Origin: Melastoma dodecandrum
Taxonomy: Eukaryota; Streptophyta; Magnoliopsida; Myrtales; Melastomataceae
DNA length: 64,000 nt
Direction: 5' to 3'
Assembly: GCA_029817715.1 (NCBI GenBank)
Contig: JARUPY010000276.1
Span: forward strand, 1 to 64,000
This document shows positions 13,550 to 29,115 of this stretch, in pieces. The position numbers and the translations under genes are program-made. Below the pieces are notes generated by a model that was given only the letters and a program-made list of their open reading frames with translations, did no database searches and was not told where the DNA came from. Position 1 is the first letter of the stretch; each line of letters opens with the position of its first letter.

Positions 13550-14312
13550 CGCGACAAGAGACAGTCAGATACACTGTAACTTGGAGATGCGTTCATCTCA
13601 CTGTTTGTATTTTTATTAGCTTACTATGGAGATATAAACTCGTTGCCAGTTTTGGAGTCGTAAGCATTCGATCTAGGTTTGGCCGGAGTGTGCGATGGAT
13701 TCTTGGGAAAATGACTTAACATGGAAAGGGCGGGGCTTGTTGATGAAGAAATCAGGCCTCCCCGAATTCTTTCAGTTCTTCAAATTGATTGGTACCTTAT
13801 GGAAAAAGTTCGCCGGGTCCTTTTCTAGGCGCCGGATTCTTCGGTTATTTCTCTCGTGAACTTTGCTCCATCTGGTAAGTTTTGGACTACTTTCATCGTC
13901 CGAGCTTGAGATGGGGTCAGGTACATCCCTTACCGGACATCTACCACGGTTCGGAGGCGGTCCTTGCGAGCGAGTAACAAACGATGGCTGTTTGCTTTAT
14001 GCGCTTCTTCTTACCGACGTTTGTGCTCTTTGGTCGGCCGATTCGAATTCGTGCGGATTACACTAGAAAGAAAGTAATGTCCGGGAGAAATGATTCCCGA
14101 ATGAAATTTTGAAATGAGAGAATTTAGTTAAAGGGGACGGGGCAAGGATGAGTGCATGAATCTTCAAGACTCTTATAATCGTCGTCGTCCCCTCTTCGTG
14201 TCCTTTACGTCTCCACAACCAACAATACCCAACATTCTTACATAATCTCCTCTCTCAACCCCTTTCTTCTTCGCCAGTCCCACCACCGACAATTGCTCTC
14301 TTCCCCCACCCC
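13550..14312. other. Intergenic: 3' end of RING gene and promoter of RLCK
   Basis: The first few hundred bases are probably 3' UTR of the RING gene. The segment 14150-14312 is CT-rich (TCTCC, CCTCTC, CTCTTCCC), as in many plant 5' leaders. No further gene is seen. Confidence 0.5.
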
Positions 14313-14331
14313 ATGACGTCGCTCGCGTTCC

Positions 14332-16363
14332 TTGATGACAAGCTCTCCACAAAAAACTTCCATCTTCGGCCTCAGGATGTGGGTCCTCCTGGGCTTATGC
14401 GTTGGCACCGTCATCCTCCTCGTACTCTTCTTTGTCTCCCTCTACTTCATCTCCCGGCGCAGTGCATCCAACCGCGCCTCCCCGAAGCTCCCTTTGCAGC
14501 CCAACATCCCCAGTGTCTCCAAGGAGATAGAAGAGATTAGAGTAGAGGACCCCCAACCGGACCACCGGGTGTCCCTGGCGCCAGAGTTGGTGCCCCAGCA
14601 GGAGGAGACTCCCAAGAGGATGCACGTGGAGTTTGGGAAGGGGAATGGGATTATATATCCGGAGAAGGCAGAGCACAGGTCGTCCCTGCCTGTGGCGAAA
14701 GAGCTCGCTCTCGACATGGTTGTGGGGCAGCAAGAGGTTTGGCACCTGGGATGGGGGCATTGGTATACAATGAGTGAGCTGGAGGAAGCCACTGATGGGT
14801 TCTTGTCGGACAATGTGATTGGGGAAGGAGGGTATGGGGTTGTTTACAGGGGTGTGTTTGAGGATAGCAGCCTAGTTGCTGTGAAGACACTGTTCAATAA
14901 CCGGTTGGTCTTCCTGCCCTTTGAGGATGACAAAATTCAGCTTATGATTTTGAGTTTCTGATTGAGGTGGTGTTATTGTCGCAGAGGCCAAGCTGAGAAG
15001 GAGTTCAGGGTGGAAGTCGAAGCAATAGGGCGTGCTAGGCATAAGAATTTGGTCCGGCTACTTGGTTATTGCATTGAAGGAGCACATAGGTAAACTTTAG
15101 TTTCTGGTTCATCCCAGGGCTTTGTTTTTCTGTTATTTCGTTTCAGTGACCTGATTTCAGCAATGATGTCGCAGGGTACTTGTTTACGAATATGTAGACA
15201 ACAGAAATCTGGAACAATGGCTTCATGGAGAAACCGGTCTTCCCCTCACTTGGGATGTTCGGATGCAGATCATAACAGGAACTGCGAAGGGGTACACACG
15301 CACTTCCCTAGAGTTCACAATTCACTTTTGGGTATCCATGACATTATAAGCAATAGGAAAACAACAGGCTAACTTACCTGCACGAGGGGCTCGAGCCGAA
15401 GGTCATTCACAGAGACATCAAATCCAGCAACATACTGCTAGATCAGCAGTGGAATCCGAAAGTTTCTGATTTTGGCCTGGCTAAGCTATTGGGTTCAGAG
15501 AAGAGTTACGTGACAACTCGGGTGATTGGAACATTCGGGTTAGTTTCCTTCCCTTAAATAAAGGACATCATGACTGCAATTTGCTTATAGTTGAAGGCGA
15601 ACTTGTGATGAGCGAGGGGTCTTAACAGATACGTAGCCCCGGAATATGCCAGTACTGGAATGTTGAACGAAAGAAGCGACGTTTACAGTTTTGGGATCCT
15701 CATCATGGAAATCATTTCGGGAAGGAGGCCGGTAGACCACAGCCGTCCACCTGGGGAGGTAAATGCTTATCGATTCCGAATTATCAAAGAGGCTACCCGT
15801 CGACATCGCTGAAAGCAATTTTATTTTGATGTTCAGGTTTACTTAGTTGAGTGGCTTAAAACAATGGTTGCGAATAGAAACACCGATAGCATTTTGGACC
15901 CAAGATTACCACAGAAACCATCGGCGATGGACCTGAAACGTGCTCTTCTGACTGCTTTACGCTGTATAGATCCTAACGCTCAGAAACGACCAAAGATGGG
16001 GCATGTAGTCCACATGCTTGAGGCAGATGAGTTTCCTTTCCAAAATGTGAGTATCGACCTATTGTTTCCTCGTGATAATCTCCGTCCGGACCCTCGAAAG
16101 ATCCGAAAAATCAGTTGTCATTTATTACGTCCCGTGCTCGTAGCAGCGGGGACCTCGGACCATGAAACTAACGACAACCAATTGATGTCATTCGCTCTCC
16201 ATTGCAGGTGCGAAGGTCGGGGCAAGATTACACGTACTCTAGTAAGCGCATGAGCGAATCAGGCGACAGCAGTGGGTACGAAAGCAGCATACGAAGTAGT
16301 TTGTCAGCATTTAGAAGGCAGGACACCCGCGAACATTGGTCTCCCGACTCTCTGCTAAGGTAG
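14332..16363 (+). CDS. Membrane-anchored Ser/Thr receptor-like kinase, At1g01540-like
   Basis: Seven exons are inferred: 14332-14903, 14985-15089, 15175-15291, 15368-15538, 15629-15758, 15837-16046 and 16208-16363, giving about 486 residues. A single membrane span lies at about residues 17-39, followed by a juxtamembrane region and a kinase domain. Visible kinase motifs are [11 protein letters not shown] (P-loop), AVK (K185), HRDIKSSN (D281), DFGLAK (D299) and GTFGYVAPEY. There is no extracellular domain, which fits the plasma-membrane RLK subgroup containing At1g01540 and At4g01330. The Ser-rich tail contains SSGYES. The N-terminus is odd. Family members start roughly 20 residues before the TSIFGL motif, and an ATG at 14313 opens a frame that resembles that start ([14 protein letters not shown]) but is one base out of phase. 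The A6 run at 14351-14356 is where the two frames would join. As sequenced, translation would have to start at 14332 or 14335. All catalytic residues are present. Confidence 0.85.
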
Positions 16364-18490
16364 CCAGCCGCGTGCGACTGAAGGCCGTATCTCCGACTAC
16401 GAACGGTGATGAATTGTTAGAAATTGGTTATATGATGACAATTTTACTGTGAAATATTTGATGGTATGCCAAGGGGACTCGGTTTCTGTAAACAAGATTT
16501 TTGTTCTTATTACCACATGGGGGAAGTGGTCACGGATAGATGTGTTGGGCATACAGCTGTTGGAAAAGAACTGTTGCTAGGAGCTTCACGTGTTTTTGTC
16601 TTTGTCCTGTCCTAGTATTACTGACCCCATGAGAGAATTTCTTTTCCCCTGCAAAGAGGAAGAGATATGGTTTCATGATCCCATGTCGCTCGTTGTTCCT
16701 GGCCGATCCGCTGACAGAATAACTAGTTTTTCTGAGATGGGTCTTTGACAAAAAGGGATGCTTGGATCTTGCCATCATATCTCAGTTCCTACCACCACCT
16801 CCATCCTTGGTTGGTATTGCACGCCAGGCTGTAAGAAGGTCGAAAAAGGCAGCTTACTCTTGGGCTAGCCTTCTCCTTTGACACCAAAAGGCCCAACGAT
16901 CTTGGCCAGGAGCCTGCTGCGGCGGCCGACTACTTGTGTCGAGGCTACCTTAGGGAACAGAGAGACCAACGTAGAAATTTGGCGTGGCCAACGACATGAT
17001 AACAGTGGATTTGATGGTCAAGGCGGTCGGCATCCACGTGATGTCATCGCCCATGGAACCATCCTTCTTGCAGCTCACCATAGCATCCGGCAGGGTAATC
17101 GGTCCAACTGAACTATTACTGTTAAATCTAGGGGGAATTCGATTCCATCTGATCAGGTGGTGGATTCGATGGTGTTTGTTGCAGATAAACTGAGTTCTAT
17201 CGGCAAAGGAAGACTGTTGCAGTGTCGGGGGATCAGATACACTTTATAAGGGAACGAAGCAGGGCAGGGCCGAGCACAACATCCGATGTGCAGAGCATGC
17301 CCACCCCTCTATGGCCTAGCGGCGTACATGCTCGGGAATCTAGTGAAGCCCTACTTCGGACAAATCCTGCACCTAGGTTTTATATTTCACTAACATTGTT
17401 CCGCAAAATATGAATTCATGACCCCAACTTTTCATGGACTTTGTTTTATTGTCTAAACTATAAAAATTTTATTTTAGTTATTCTAAGGGCGATTTGGCCT
17501 TACTAAAGGCTATAATTATCAGTAAACTGCTAATTTATGACCTTGACTACTTTATATAAACACTGAAATCTTTCTTTAACACTTTTAACAAAAAAAACTA
17601 TCTTTTTATCGATTATCGATCTTTCACGATGAACGACGGAGGAAATGCTTTCTTCATTTCTACGAACGATGTCGTTAGAATAATATCATAAGTGGTTTAA
17701 AATATCGATTTAAGACTATAAAAAAATTATAAAGTTTACGTCGAAAGTCGACAAAAAGTTAAAGCTACATATTGATATTTTGTTGAATACAAGGCCATAA
17801 AATATTCAAAATATTTATTTAAGAAAAAATGAGATTCCAAAAATTATGTAAAGAAATGGAGAAAATGATAAATTGGATACGTTGCCAAAAAGAGTTTGGC
17901 CAATCAAATGCAGAGGGTTTTTTATTTAGACTAATGCTTTTCTCTCATATAAATAATCGACGGAATATTTTATTGGATATTAACATTTTCCCATTTATCT
18001 AATTTGAATCTGAAATCATATTGATAAAAGCCATTCCATGCGAGCTCTAAGAAATCAATAGGTTTCAATATCGGTTTAAATTCTTCCCAACCAATTAGAA
18101 TATATATATTTATATATGATTCATCTTGAAAAGCGCTCCCCTTCCTTTACACATGGATAAAAAAAATTAAATAAATAACATAACAATTCAAATAGGAATT
18201 TATAAACAATAAATTATTTTTATAAACGCATACAACCAAACTTGACAGTATATTTTTTTTTTGTGTCTCTAAATTGGGAGGGTCTTACCCAGCACGACAT
18301 TGATGACTCTGCAAATGTGATAATATTATTATTATTACATGCTTTTTATCTTCGTCATGATTGGTCTTCCTCTTTATTTATTTTAATATATCTAAATAGT
18401 TTGTTTATTTATTTATTTCTGCTACCATCTTGATATTTGATAACACCAACTGTCCTCGCATCTCCTCTGTTATCCTCACTTCGTTAACAC
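16364..18490. other. Intergenic, 3' UTR of RLCK and bHLH promoter region
   Basis: The first 150 or so bases are probably RLCK 3' UTR. A mixed-composition stretch at 16.5-17.4 kb has short frames without recognisable motifs. From 17.4 to 18.4 kb the sequence is AT-rich. I see no gene. Confidence 0.45.
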
Positions 18491-19054
18491 ATGAATACCT
18501 CCCAGTCCCAACCACCTTCTATCATGTCCGAAGCACCGACTGCGAAGCCCTACGACTGCTTCTACATCCCTGACGGTTTGGTCACAGCCGACTGCAGCCT
18601 CAGTGACCTTCATGAGGAGTTGCAGCCAGCACCCATTGCTTCGTCGGCCTCAGTGGCCGCAATGAGGGACATCGTCTTCAGGATGGCCGCGATGCAGCCA
18701 GTGAGCATCGACCCGGAGTCGGTTAAGCCCCCGATGAGAAGGAACGTTAGGATATCGAAGGACCCAGTGAGTGTGGCTGCTCGCCGCCGGAGGGAGAGGA
18801 TCAGCGAGAGGATCAGGATCCTTCAGAGGCTGGTGCCGGGAGGGACGAAGATGGACACTGCCTCCATGCTCGACGAGGCCGCACATTACGTGAAGTTCCT
18901 CAAGGACCAGGTCAAAGTGCTGGAGGGAGCTGCAGGAAGTAACACGGGCGGTGACTGGCTAGACAGTGTTGTGTTCCCGGCGAGCGCTGTTGGGTTTCCG
19001 GTGAAGTGGGGCAAGAGTGGGGCGAGTTCCGGCTATCGGGAACTCGTGGACTGA
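18491..19054 (+). CDS. bHLH transcription factor, HECATE1/2-like
   Basis: This is a single-exon frame of 187 residues. The bHLH region lies at about residues 84-145: a lead-in [15 protein letters not shown], a basic region [17 protein letters not shown], a loop [10 protein letters not shown], and a second helix [19 protein letters not shown]. This block is typical of bHLH group VIIIb (HECATE and INDEHISCENT). The KDP and QRLVPGG residues fit HEC1/HEC2 better than HEC3. Family members regulate carpel, stigma and transmitting-tract development and shoot meristem timing in Arabidopsis. The N-terminal 80 residues are poorly conserved; the tail is Gly/Ser-rich. A second in-frame ATG is at 18524. 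The lack of introns is normal for this group. No lesion is seen. Orthology to one specific HEC gene cannot be decided from sequence alone. Confidence 0.88.
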   Translation: MNTSQSQPPSIMSEAPTAKPYDCFYIPDGLVTADCSLSDLHEELQPAPIASSASVAAMRDIVFRMAAMQPVSIDPESVKPPMRRNVRISKDPVSVAARRRRERISERIRILQRLVPGGTKMDTASMLDEAAHYVKFLKDQVKVLEGAAGSNTGGDWLDSVVFPASAVGFPVKWGKSGASSGYRELVD

Positions 19055-19445
19055 TTACTTTGTCCTAAGGATAATCAGATCACGTTGATCATCTCGTTGC
19101 TACGATGAACTTGGTGATTGAATTCTAAATCCAAAAGTTTCGAATCGGCTAAAAAATTGCGGTGATGGATATTGTCTTGCAAAGTTCAAATCAGAAAGAG
19201 CGTGCCGCAATCAACATGTCCGAAAATTTCAATCCGATGATTCACCAACACACTAAGCAATTCCAACTCGACAGTCAGATCGTCCAAATTTTACTTCACC
19301 TCCAAATTGGGAAGAAAGAATGCGACTTGGACCAAGCAAGCCATGCAACCTAGAAAAGTACTTGTAATTTACACTACTGATTAATTATACGATTAGGACA
19401 ACAACCTTTTAACTATATAACCATCGTCCTTGTTTTAGCTATCCC
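19055..19445. other. Intergenic between bHLH and lipase genes
   Basis: No gene is seen. The stretch probably contains the bHLH 3' UTR and the lipase promoter. Confidence 0.5.
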
Positions 19446-21188
19446 ATGTTAGGGAGCTTGGAGATGGAAAACTCTTCTAGTCACGAAGACGAATCGTTCT
19501 CTCGAGACTATCTTTCGTTACGGGCCAAGGAAGCAGGTTTGGTCGACCTATTCTTCCTCCTGGTTTCTCCAGACATGCGTAGGTTGAGATGGATTGAATG
19601 GAGAGGATCAGACATGGAGGGAAAGCTCCTGGAGTTCAAGCACCGATGGATAATCTTCGTATCCGTCCTGGCCCAAAAGTTACTTGTTCTCTCGAGGGGA
19701 ACCCTCGCGGCGGTCGGATGGATGATTGAGCTTGTTCTCAACCTACTGGCAAACAACTGCGGGCGTTTCAATCTCCTCGTGAACATACTCACAGGTTTGA
19801 CATCATCTGGACTCAACACTTGACATTGTTTGGCACATCTTTTTTAACAGCATGCCGGCTCACAGGGAATTTGGTAGTTCCGGATAGAGAATCTGCAACT
19901 TTTAGGTCAGTGATTTGGAGTTTCGATTCGAGGAAGGAGCTTCAAGGGAAAAGAAATCTCCCGTCCTTAGCTCTGAATGCCTCTAAATTGGCCTACGAAA
20001 ACCAGGCTTTCTCCGAAACTGTTGTCGTAGAACACTGGAAGGTCAGTTAGTCCCTCATGACTAGTTCGGCCTTTCTGTGCTCGGAATCAAATCACGAGCT
20101 TATTCAAGTGGGTTCATGTTTTTAATATCTGGTGTTTCGTGTAGATGGAGTTCTTGGGAAGTTTTGCATTCTGGAACGGTACGTAACATTCCTGTTGTAT
20201 ATCGTTCGGTGATAGTTCGAAATCAGATATTACTTGTAAACCATTTCATTAGGTGTATGATGTTTCCAAATACTTTTAGCGTGGAACAGACTATCAAGGT
20301 CGATCATCGACGCACGCGATGATCGTGAAGAGTGACAACCTGGTTGTGGTGGCATTCCGTGGAACACAGCCCTTTGACTCAGATGATTGGTGCACGGACA
20401 TAGACATATCGTGGTATGAGATCGAGAGTGTAGGCAGGGTTCACTTTGGATTCATGAAGGCGCTTGGCCTTCATCGTCCAAAACGAATCCATGAAACCGT
20501 AGCCCCAAAATCTTACGCCTATCACTACATCAAACAGAGACTGTGCATGATCTTGGAGAACGACGAATCCATGAAGTTCATGGTAACGGGACACAGCCTG
20601 GGTGGCGCGCTCGCGATCCTTTTCATGGCTGGTCTGGTCATACAAAAGGAGGAGCAGATGCTGTGCAGGCTGGAAGGTGTTCACACTTTTGGGCAGCCGA
20701 GGGTCGGAGATGCAGATTTCTGTGAGTACATGGACAAGAAGATAGCTGAGTATGGGATTAAGTATGAGAGATACGTCTACAGCAATGATCTTGTGCCGAG
20801 GCTGCCGTTCAACGACAAGAACTTCATGTTCACGCACTTTGGGGACTGCCTCTACTATAGCAGCCTCTTCTACCGGAGAAAGGTATCTAACTCGCGTAGT
20901 GACTACACGCTGCATTTCGGTTTCTTACCAGTTCCGTCACAGGTTCTAGCAGAGGAGCCAAACAAGAACTACTTCTCGTTGAAATGGGCCATCCTGAACA
21001 CTCTGAACGCGATCTGGGAGCTATTGAGGAGCTTCATCCTGCCAATCATATATGGCCCAGGATACCAGGAGACCTGGGTGATGCTGCTCTTGAGAACGTT
21101 CAGTCTTGTTATCCCGGGGATCGCGGAGCATGAACTGCAGGACTATGACAACCTCACTCGGCTGAATCCACCAACGGCAGAACAATAG
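19446..21188 (+). CDS. Class 3 triacylglycerol lipase, OBL1-like
   Basis: Five exons are inferred: 19446-19794, 19866-20041, 20145-20178, 20290-20882 and 20943-21188, giving about 465 residues. Exon 3 is a 34-base micro-exon (MEFLGSFAFWN). Exon 4 must begin after GTGGAACAG to restore the family's NDYQ motif. The lipase core contains VVAFRGTQPFD, the nucleophile elbow GHSLGG (Ser about residue 289), HTFGQPRVGD, and YSNDLVPRLP with the likely catalytic Asp (about 353). The C-terminal part has EEPNKNYFS and hydrophobic segments. OBL1-type lipases hydrolyse triacyl-, diacyl- and monoacylglycerols at lipid droplets in pollen tubes and seeds. Two starts are possible (19446, 19464). The last intron is only 60 bases, a multiple of three and without stops, so a retained form would add 20 residues in frame. 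No disabling lesion is seen. Confidence 0.85.
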
Positions 21189-21932
21189 CATGGACAGATT
21201 GATGAAATGCCGGAAGAAGCCGAAATATCAGATTCTGCATTTCGTAGCTCACAATCGACAAATTAAACAGGGGGGGGGGGGGGATAAATCTCGAGATTGA
21301 TTAAGTATTTGACCAATCTAAGCTTGCCGAATTTCGTTAATTAAGAGGAAACCATGCTTACATTATCCCCTAAGAAAACAGAGAGATAGTTGTTTAACTA
21401 TTTAATGTACTTTTGTTCAAATGTTAACTTAAACATTGAATTGATGAGCTCTCTGGTTGTAAGGGTTTGTAAGGAGTTCCAGGAATCAGCAGGGGGTTGT
21501 CGGAATCTTGATGTCTAAGTGACCTGCTGTTACCAGCAGACAAGCAAACGAAAACTAGCCAGGAGTCGTCGGTGACTTCTGGATCCCGCCTGTCTGCCTG
21601 TTAGCATTTATTCTTTACTTCATCGGCGACGAAACCCACGACCACCAACTCAATCCAACCCAGCGCCAACCCAAACCCAGGTAAGAAAAAAAATAACAGC
21701 TGCTTCCAATTCCTTCAAACCCCCCGTCCTTGAAAACAACTGACACACCCACAGACTACCGCCAGCTCAGTTGTCTTGTCGCGTTCATCTTCTTCCTTCC
21801 AGACCATTAGCTCTCTTCCTTTCGCCCCTACCCACAACACCAGCTTCGCGAGTTTCCCCTCAAGATTCAATCTTTTTCACTTGGGACGTATGCCCTTTTG
21901 GCCGAATCCCGCGTGATCGGAAGGGTGGGCCG
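21189..21932. other. Intergenic: lipase 3' UTR and NDR kinase promoter/leader
   Basis: It contains a 14-base G run at 21270-21283. The CT-rich stretch at 21640-21900 is probably 5' leader of the kinase gene. No separate gene is seen. Confidence 0.5.
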
Positions 21933-25801
<3,869 letters not shown>

Positions 25802-26743
25802 CAGCAACGTCCGCTGATCCAACAGGGTTTGGAATTGCCGAGCTGGTCCTCAATCATGTGCATCGAAGAGGCTGAGTACGACTGAGGGGGCAACGCGGAG
25901 GTCTGAGGTGACGATTTTCCCCCGGGGGGACCAATAAAGAGGGAGAATAAGCTCTCCATTCCGTCAAATAAATGGGATTCCTGGCCATATTTACACGATT
26001 GCCAATTTTGGTTTACGTGAGCAAATACATCTACCACACTTTACACGATGAATCGTCATAATCTCGCTTTGCAGCACAAACGTTTTACTTGTACGAATAT
26101 ACAATTGGTTTTAAAAAATTTGTGTAATTTGATCGAAATTTTAAAAATATTCGATTTAACGTAGGTAAAAATCGTCTTCTTTCTAATTATTTTGACGGCC
26201 GATTCGTTTTTTTCTAAATTAAAAAATGAGTTTTCAAAATGTATATTAGAAATGATAAATTAAATATTTTTAAAACTTCGATTTTATTTTATGAAGTTTT
26301 TTAAAATCAATTGTATATGCCTAGAAAAAGCTCAACGTTTTACGCTTGGTTTTGTAAATGATCAAAATCTATCCCTGTAAAAAGTCGAAAATAATGTAGG
26401 ACTTCCTCGCACATCTACACGTGGCTGAGAATGGTAAGTAAGCGACGAGGCACGGAATCGACAGATTAGTGGGTCCCCCTCCCCAATCTGTCATTGGGAC
26501 AAACGGATAAATGAACATACTAGACACGTACGATGAAGACAATGTGGAAAAAAACAACATGAAAAATCGAAATGGGCGGGGATCGCACTGGACACCAAGA
26601 CAAAGTATAGATTTGGAACTTAAAAAATAATAAATACTTCTTTAACATTTTTATGTGGTAACAAAAGACACGTGCTTAATGCCGGGATGAACGGCCGCAG
26701 GTGTTCTCCGCCCGGTCCGAAACGACGGCAGGGAGATATTTGT
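25802..26743. other. Intergenic, mostly AT-rich
   Basis: NDR kinase 3' UTR is followed by AT-rich sequence. No gene is recognised. Confidence 0.5.
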
Positions 26744-27281
26744 GGAGTTTTGTTCCTTAATGACGTTATTTAGCAAAATTATTTCGTAAAATAACCTCAT
26801 AACTTTCCAAATTCATCGACTAATTCAGTGAAATCAGCCTTACAAAGGCCGAATTTAGTCTCCGAGGAAGTCGGCCTTTGGAAGGCCGATTTCATGTGAA
26901 TGAAGTCGGCCTCTGGAAATTTTTTTTGTCGAAGTGTAGTGAAGTCGACCTTACAAAGGCCGACTTCCTCGTGTGCCTTTTTTTTCCTTTGAAAAATTTT
27001 TTCTCTAAATGAGGAAGTCGGCCTTACAAAGGCCGACTTCCTCACGTGCCTTTGATTTTTTTTTTTCTTTCTTTGAAACTTTTTTTTCACTAACGAGGGA
27101 AGTCGCCTTACAAAGGCCGACTTTCTCATATGAATGAGCTTTAATTCTTTTTTGTATTTGAAAATTTTTTTTTGCCTAAATGAGGGAAGTTGGCCTTTGT
27201 AAGGCCGACTTCTGTGGGTTATTAGGTGAATATTGAAACTTAATATATTTCGTCAAATGACGTTATTAAGGAACAAAACTC
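26744..27281. mobile_element. Non-coding foldback (MITE-like) element with palindrome array
   Basis: Terminal inverted repeats are visible: GAGTTTTGTTCCTTAAT on the left (from 26745), continuing GACGTTATTT, and its reverse complement on the right ending AAAACTC (27281). Both ends are flanked by the direct repeat GATATTTGT (26735-26743 and 27282-27290), an 8-9 base target duplication that fits hAT or Mutator families. Inside are about seven copies of a palindrome with the core GGCCTTACAAAGGCC and arms GAAGTC/GACTTC. They lie near 26832, 26868, 26902 (half), 26941, 27013, 27098 and 27183, spaced about 70-85 bases apart with T-rich spacers. There is no coding capacity; a minus-strand frame through it is only the repeat read as protein. 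Confidence 0.8.
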
Positions 27282-27290
27282 GATATTTGT

Positions 27291-28599
27291 AGGGCCGGGG
27301 GAGCAGAAAAATATCCGCCGGGGGGAAACTCCGACGTGGCAGCCCCCCCAACCAAACGTGTTAAAAAGCGTTCCTCTTGCTCCTAGCTCTCCTTCCTCCG
27401 TCCTTCTCGGGTTTCTTCCCCATCCTCGTAATGGAAGCTTCTCCACGCCCAACGGTGTCCAAATGTGAACGCAGGGTTCCTCCTTCCTTCTCTGCTCCTC
27501 CAGCTGTCTTTCTCTCTCTGTTTTCTTTATGTTCTCGTTTCGGTTGGCTTGCTGATGTTTGTGGTGGGACCTCAGCTCGTGTTTTTGTTCAGTCAGCTTC
27601 CTTTCCTTTGGTGAGATCGAGCCTCTGATGTTCGCGATGAGTGTTATCTCGGTGATGGGAGATGGGATTAGCTAGCTGAGTGGTTGATGGAGTTTTGAGC
27701 GGATTTTTCGCTTCGTTTGGTTTTGATCATCTCATGCCTTTCGTCGAGTGATTATCCGAAAATGAGACCGCACTGGGAGGCTAATGTATGCATGTGAATG
27801 CTTTTTACAAGTAGGAAGTTCCGTGCGATGGTTTAAGGGCTTTTGTCCGACTCAACTCCAGTGCATCCCCTTAGGGCCGTTGTAATATATGCATGTGAAT
27901 TTTAGTGGCAGAGTGGCTGGTTGTAGCTCCTCTCCTTTTTTGTGCCTGCTTCGTGACTTGTTATTTCCTTCCCATCATGATGCCTCTGAGGTGAAGCCCC
28001 TGCCTTCGTGAAGCAAATACAAGTGCAGAAGAAGAATGAAGGAAAAGAAGAAGAAGAAAGCAAAAAGAAAACGTCAAAAATTTCCCTATCCTACTTGTAA
28101 TAGAATATTATCCTCTTATGTATAGAAAAACTCAACGCGCATCATTTACTGTATGACCATTAGTGTGAGAGAAGAGATTGAGGGTGAAGGGAGAGTGGGA
28201 CTCAATTAATTAATTATATGAACTTGGGTTTGGGCTTTCGATCCACATTCCCCCTCAATGTCAGCCTCCCTAAGCCTGGTCCACATTCCCCCTGAAAGTT
28301 AGCCCTGTTTAGCTTCGGTCCTATTTGGCTCACGGTAGATTTCTTCTTATCTGGTCTAATTACATCTGTCACACCCTCAGTATGTGGAACATCTGTTGTC
28401 TTGTCAGAAGAACCCCAAAGACTTCGAAAATCAGCAAACTCACTGTCTTTCTTCTTTCACCAACTCATTTTTTTTACTTCTCTTCCAGCAAACCCATTTT
28501 CTTTTTTCACAAACCCATTTTCAACCTCGGTTCTTGATCCAAGTAATGGATCTAGAGAATACAGTCAGCTGTGATCGACTAGAAGAAAAGCGATGGAGA
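27291..28599. other. Intergenic, possible decayed sequences
   Basis: A plus-strand frame at 27437-27628 starting MEASPRPTVSK sits in CT-rich sequence that could be an old first exon, but I recognise no family. A purine-rich GAA-type stretch lies at 28025-28075. The 28.2-28.6 kb part may belong to the LTR of the neighbouring Copia relic. Confidence 0.35.
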
Positions 28600-29115
28600 G
28601 GAAGAACCTTCGTCAACGGATCAACAACTTGTCCCTATGAGGTAACATGACATAGCTCCAATCTTCCTATAAGTACCTTTTCTCTGCTAAAATGATGATA
28701 GATCTCCACATGCTTGGTTCGGACATGTAAGATAAGGTTAGCTTCTAGCTGGATAGTGCTTAAATTATCACAGTAGAGTAACGAGGGCGTAAGGTCAAGA
28801 TAGTTTAGTTCAGATAATACCCGTTGAACCTATGTAACTTCTGTCACTCCTTCTGTCAGTGCTCTGTATTCTGTCTTCGTACTAGATCTAGATACCACTC
28901 TCTACTTCTGTGATGACCAAGATACTAAATTAGGATTCATGTAGACACAGTAAGTCCCAGTACTCTTTCTATCATCCGAACAACTAGCCCAATCTATATT
29001 TGTGTAACAAGTTATTTGTAATGAGTCTCCAGCTTATACTATGATGCCAAAGTCACTAGTCCCTTTCAAATACCTTAAAATTTTCTTCACTTCTTATAGA
29101 TGAACATAGTAGATA
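28600..29115 (-). pseudogene. Decayed Copia retrotransposon: RT end and RNase H
   Basis: Read on the minus strand, one nearly continuous frame gives KKILRYLKGTSDFGI, then DDRKSTGTYC, LVSWSSQK, SRSSTKTEYRALT, LLYCDNLST, RTKHVEI and finally VVDPLTK. This is the standard order for the end of Copia reverse transcriptase and RNase H. Four in-frame stops interrupt it, including one where SQKQ is expected, so it is dead. The rest of the element was not recognised on either side. Confidence 0.8.

Noticed and set aside
20379..20915. 178-residue minus-strand frame opposite the lipase
   Set aside because: The plus strand has GHSLGG and other lipase motifs; the antisense frame has none.
26797..27129. 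110-residue minus-strand frame with repeated FVRRPTS-like peptide
   Set aside because: It is the palindrome array of the foldback element read as protein.
26744..27281. Possible CRISPR-like array because of regularly spaced palindromes
   Set aside because: Plant nuclear context, terminal inverted repeats, target duplication and unequal, similar T-rich spacers indicate a transposon.
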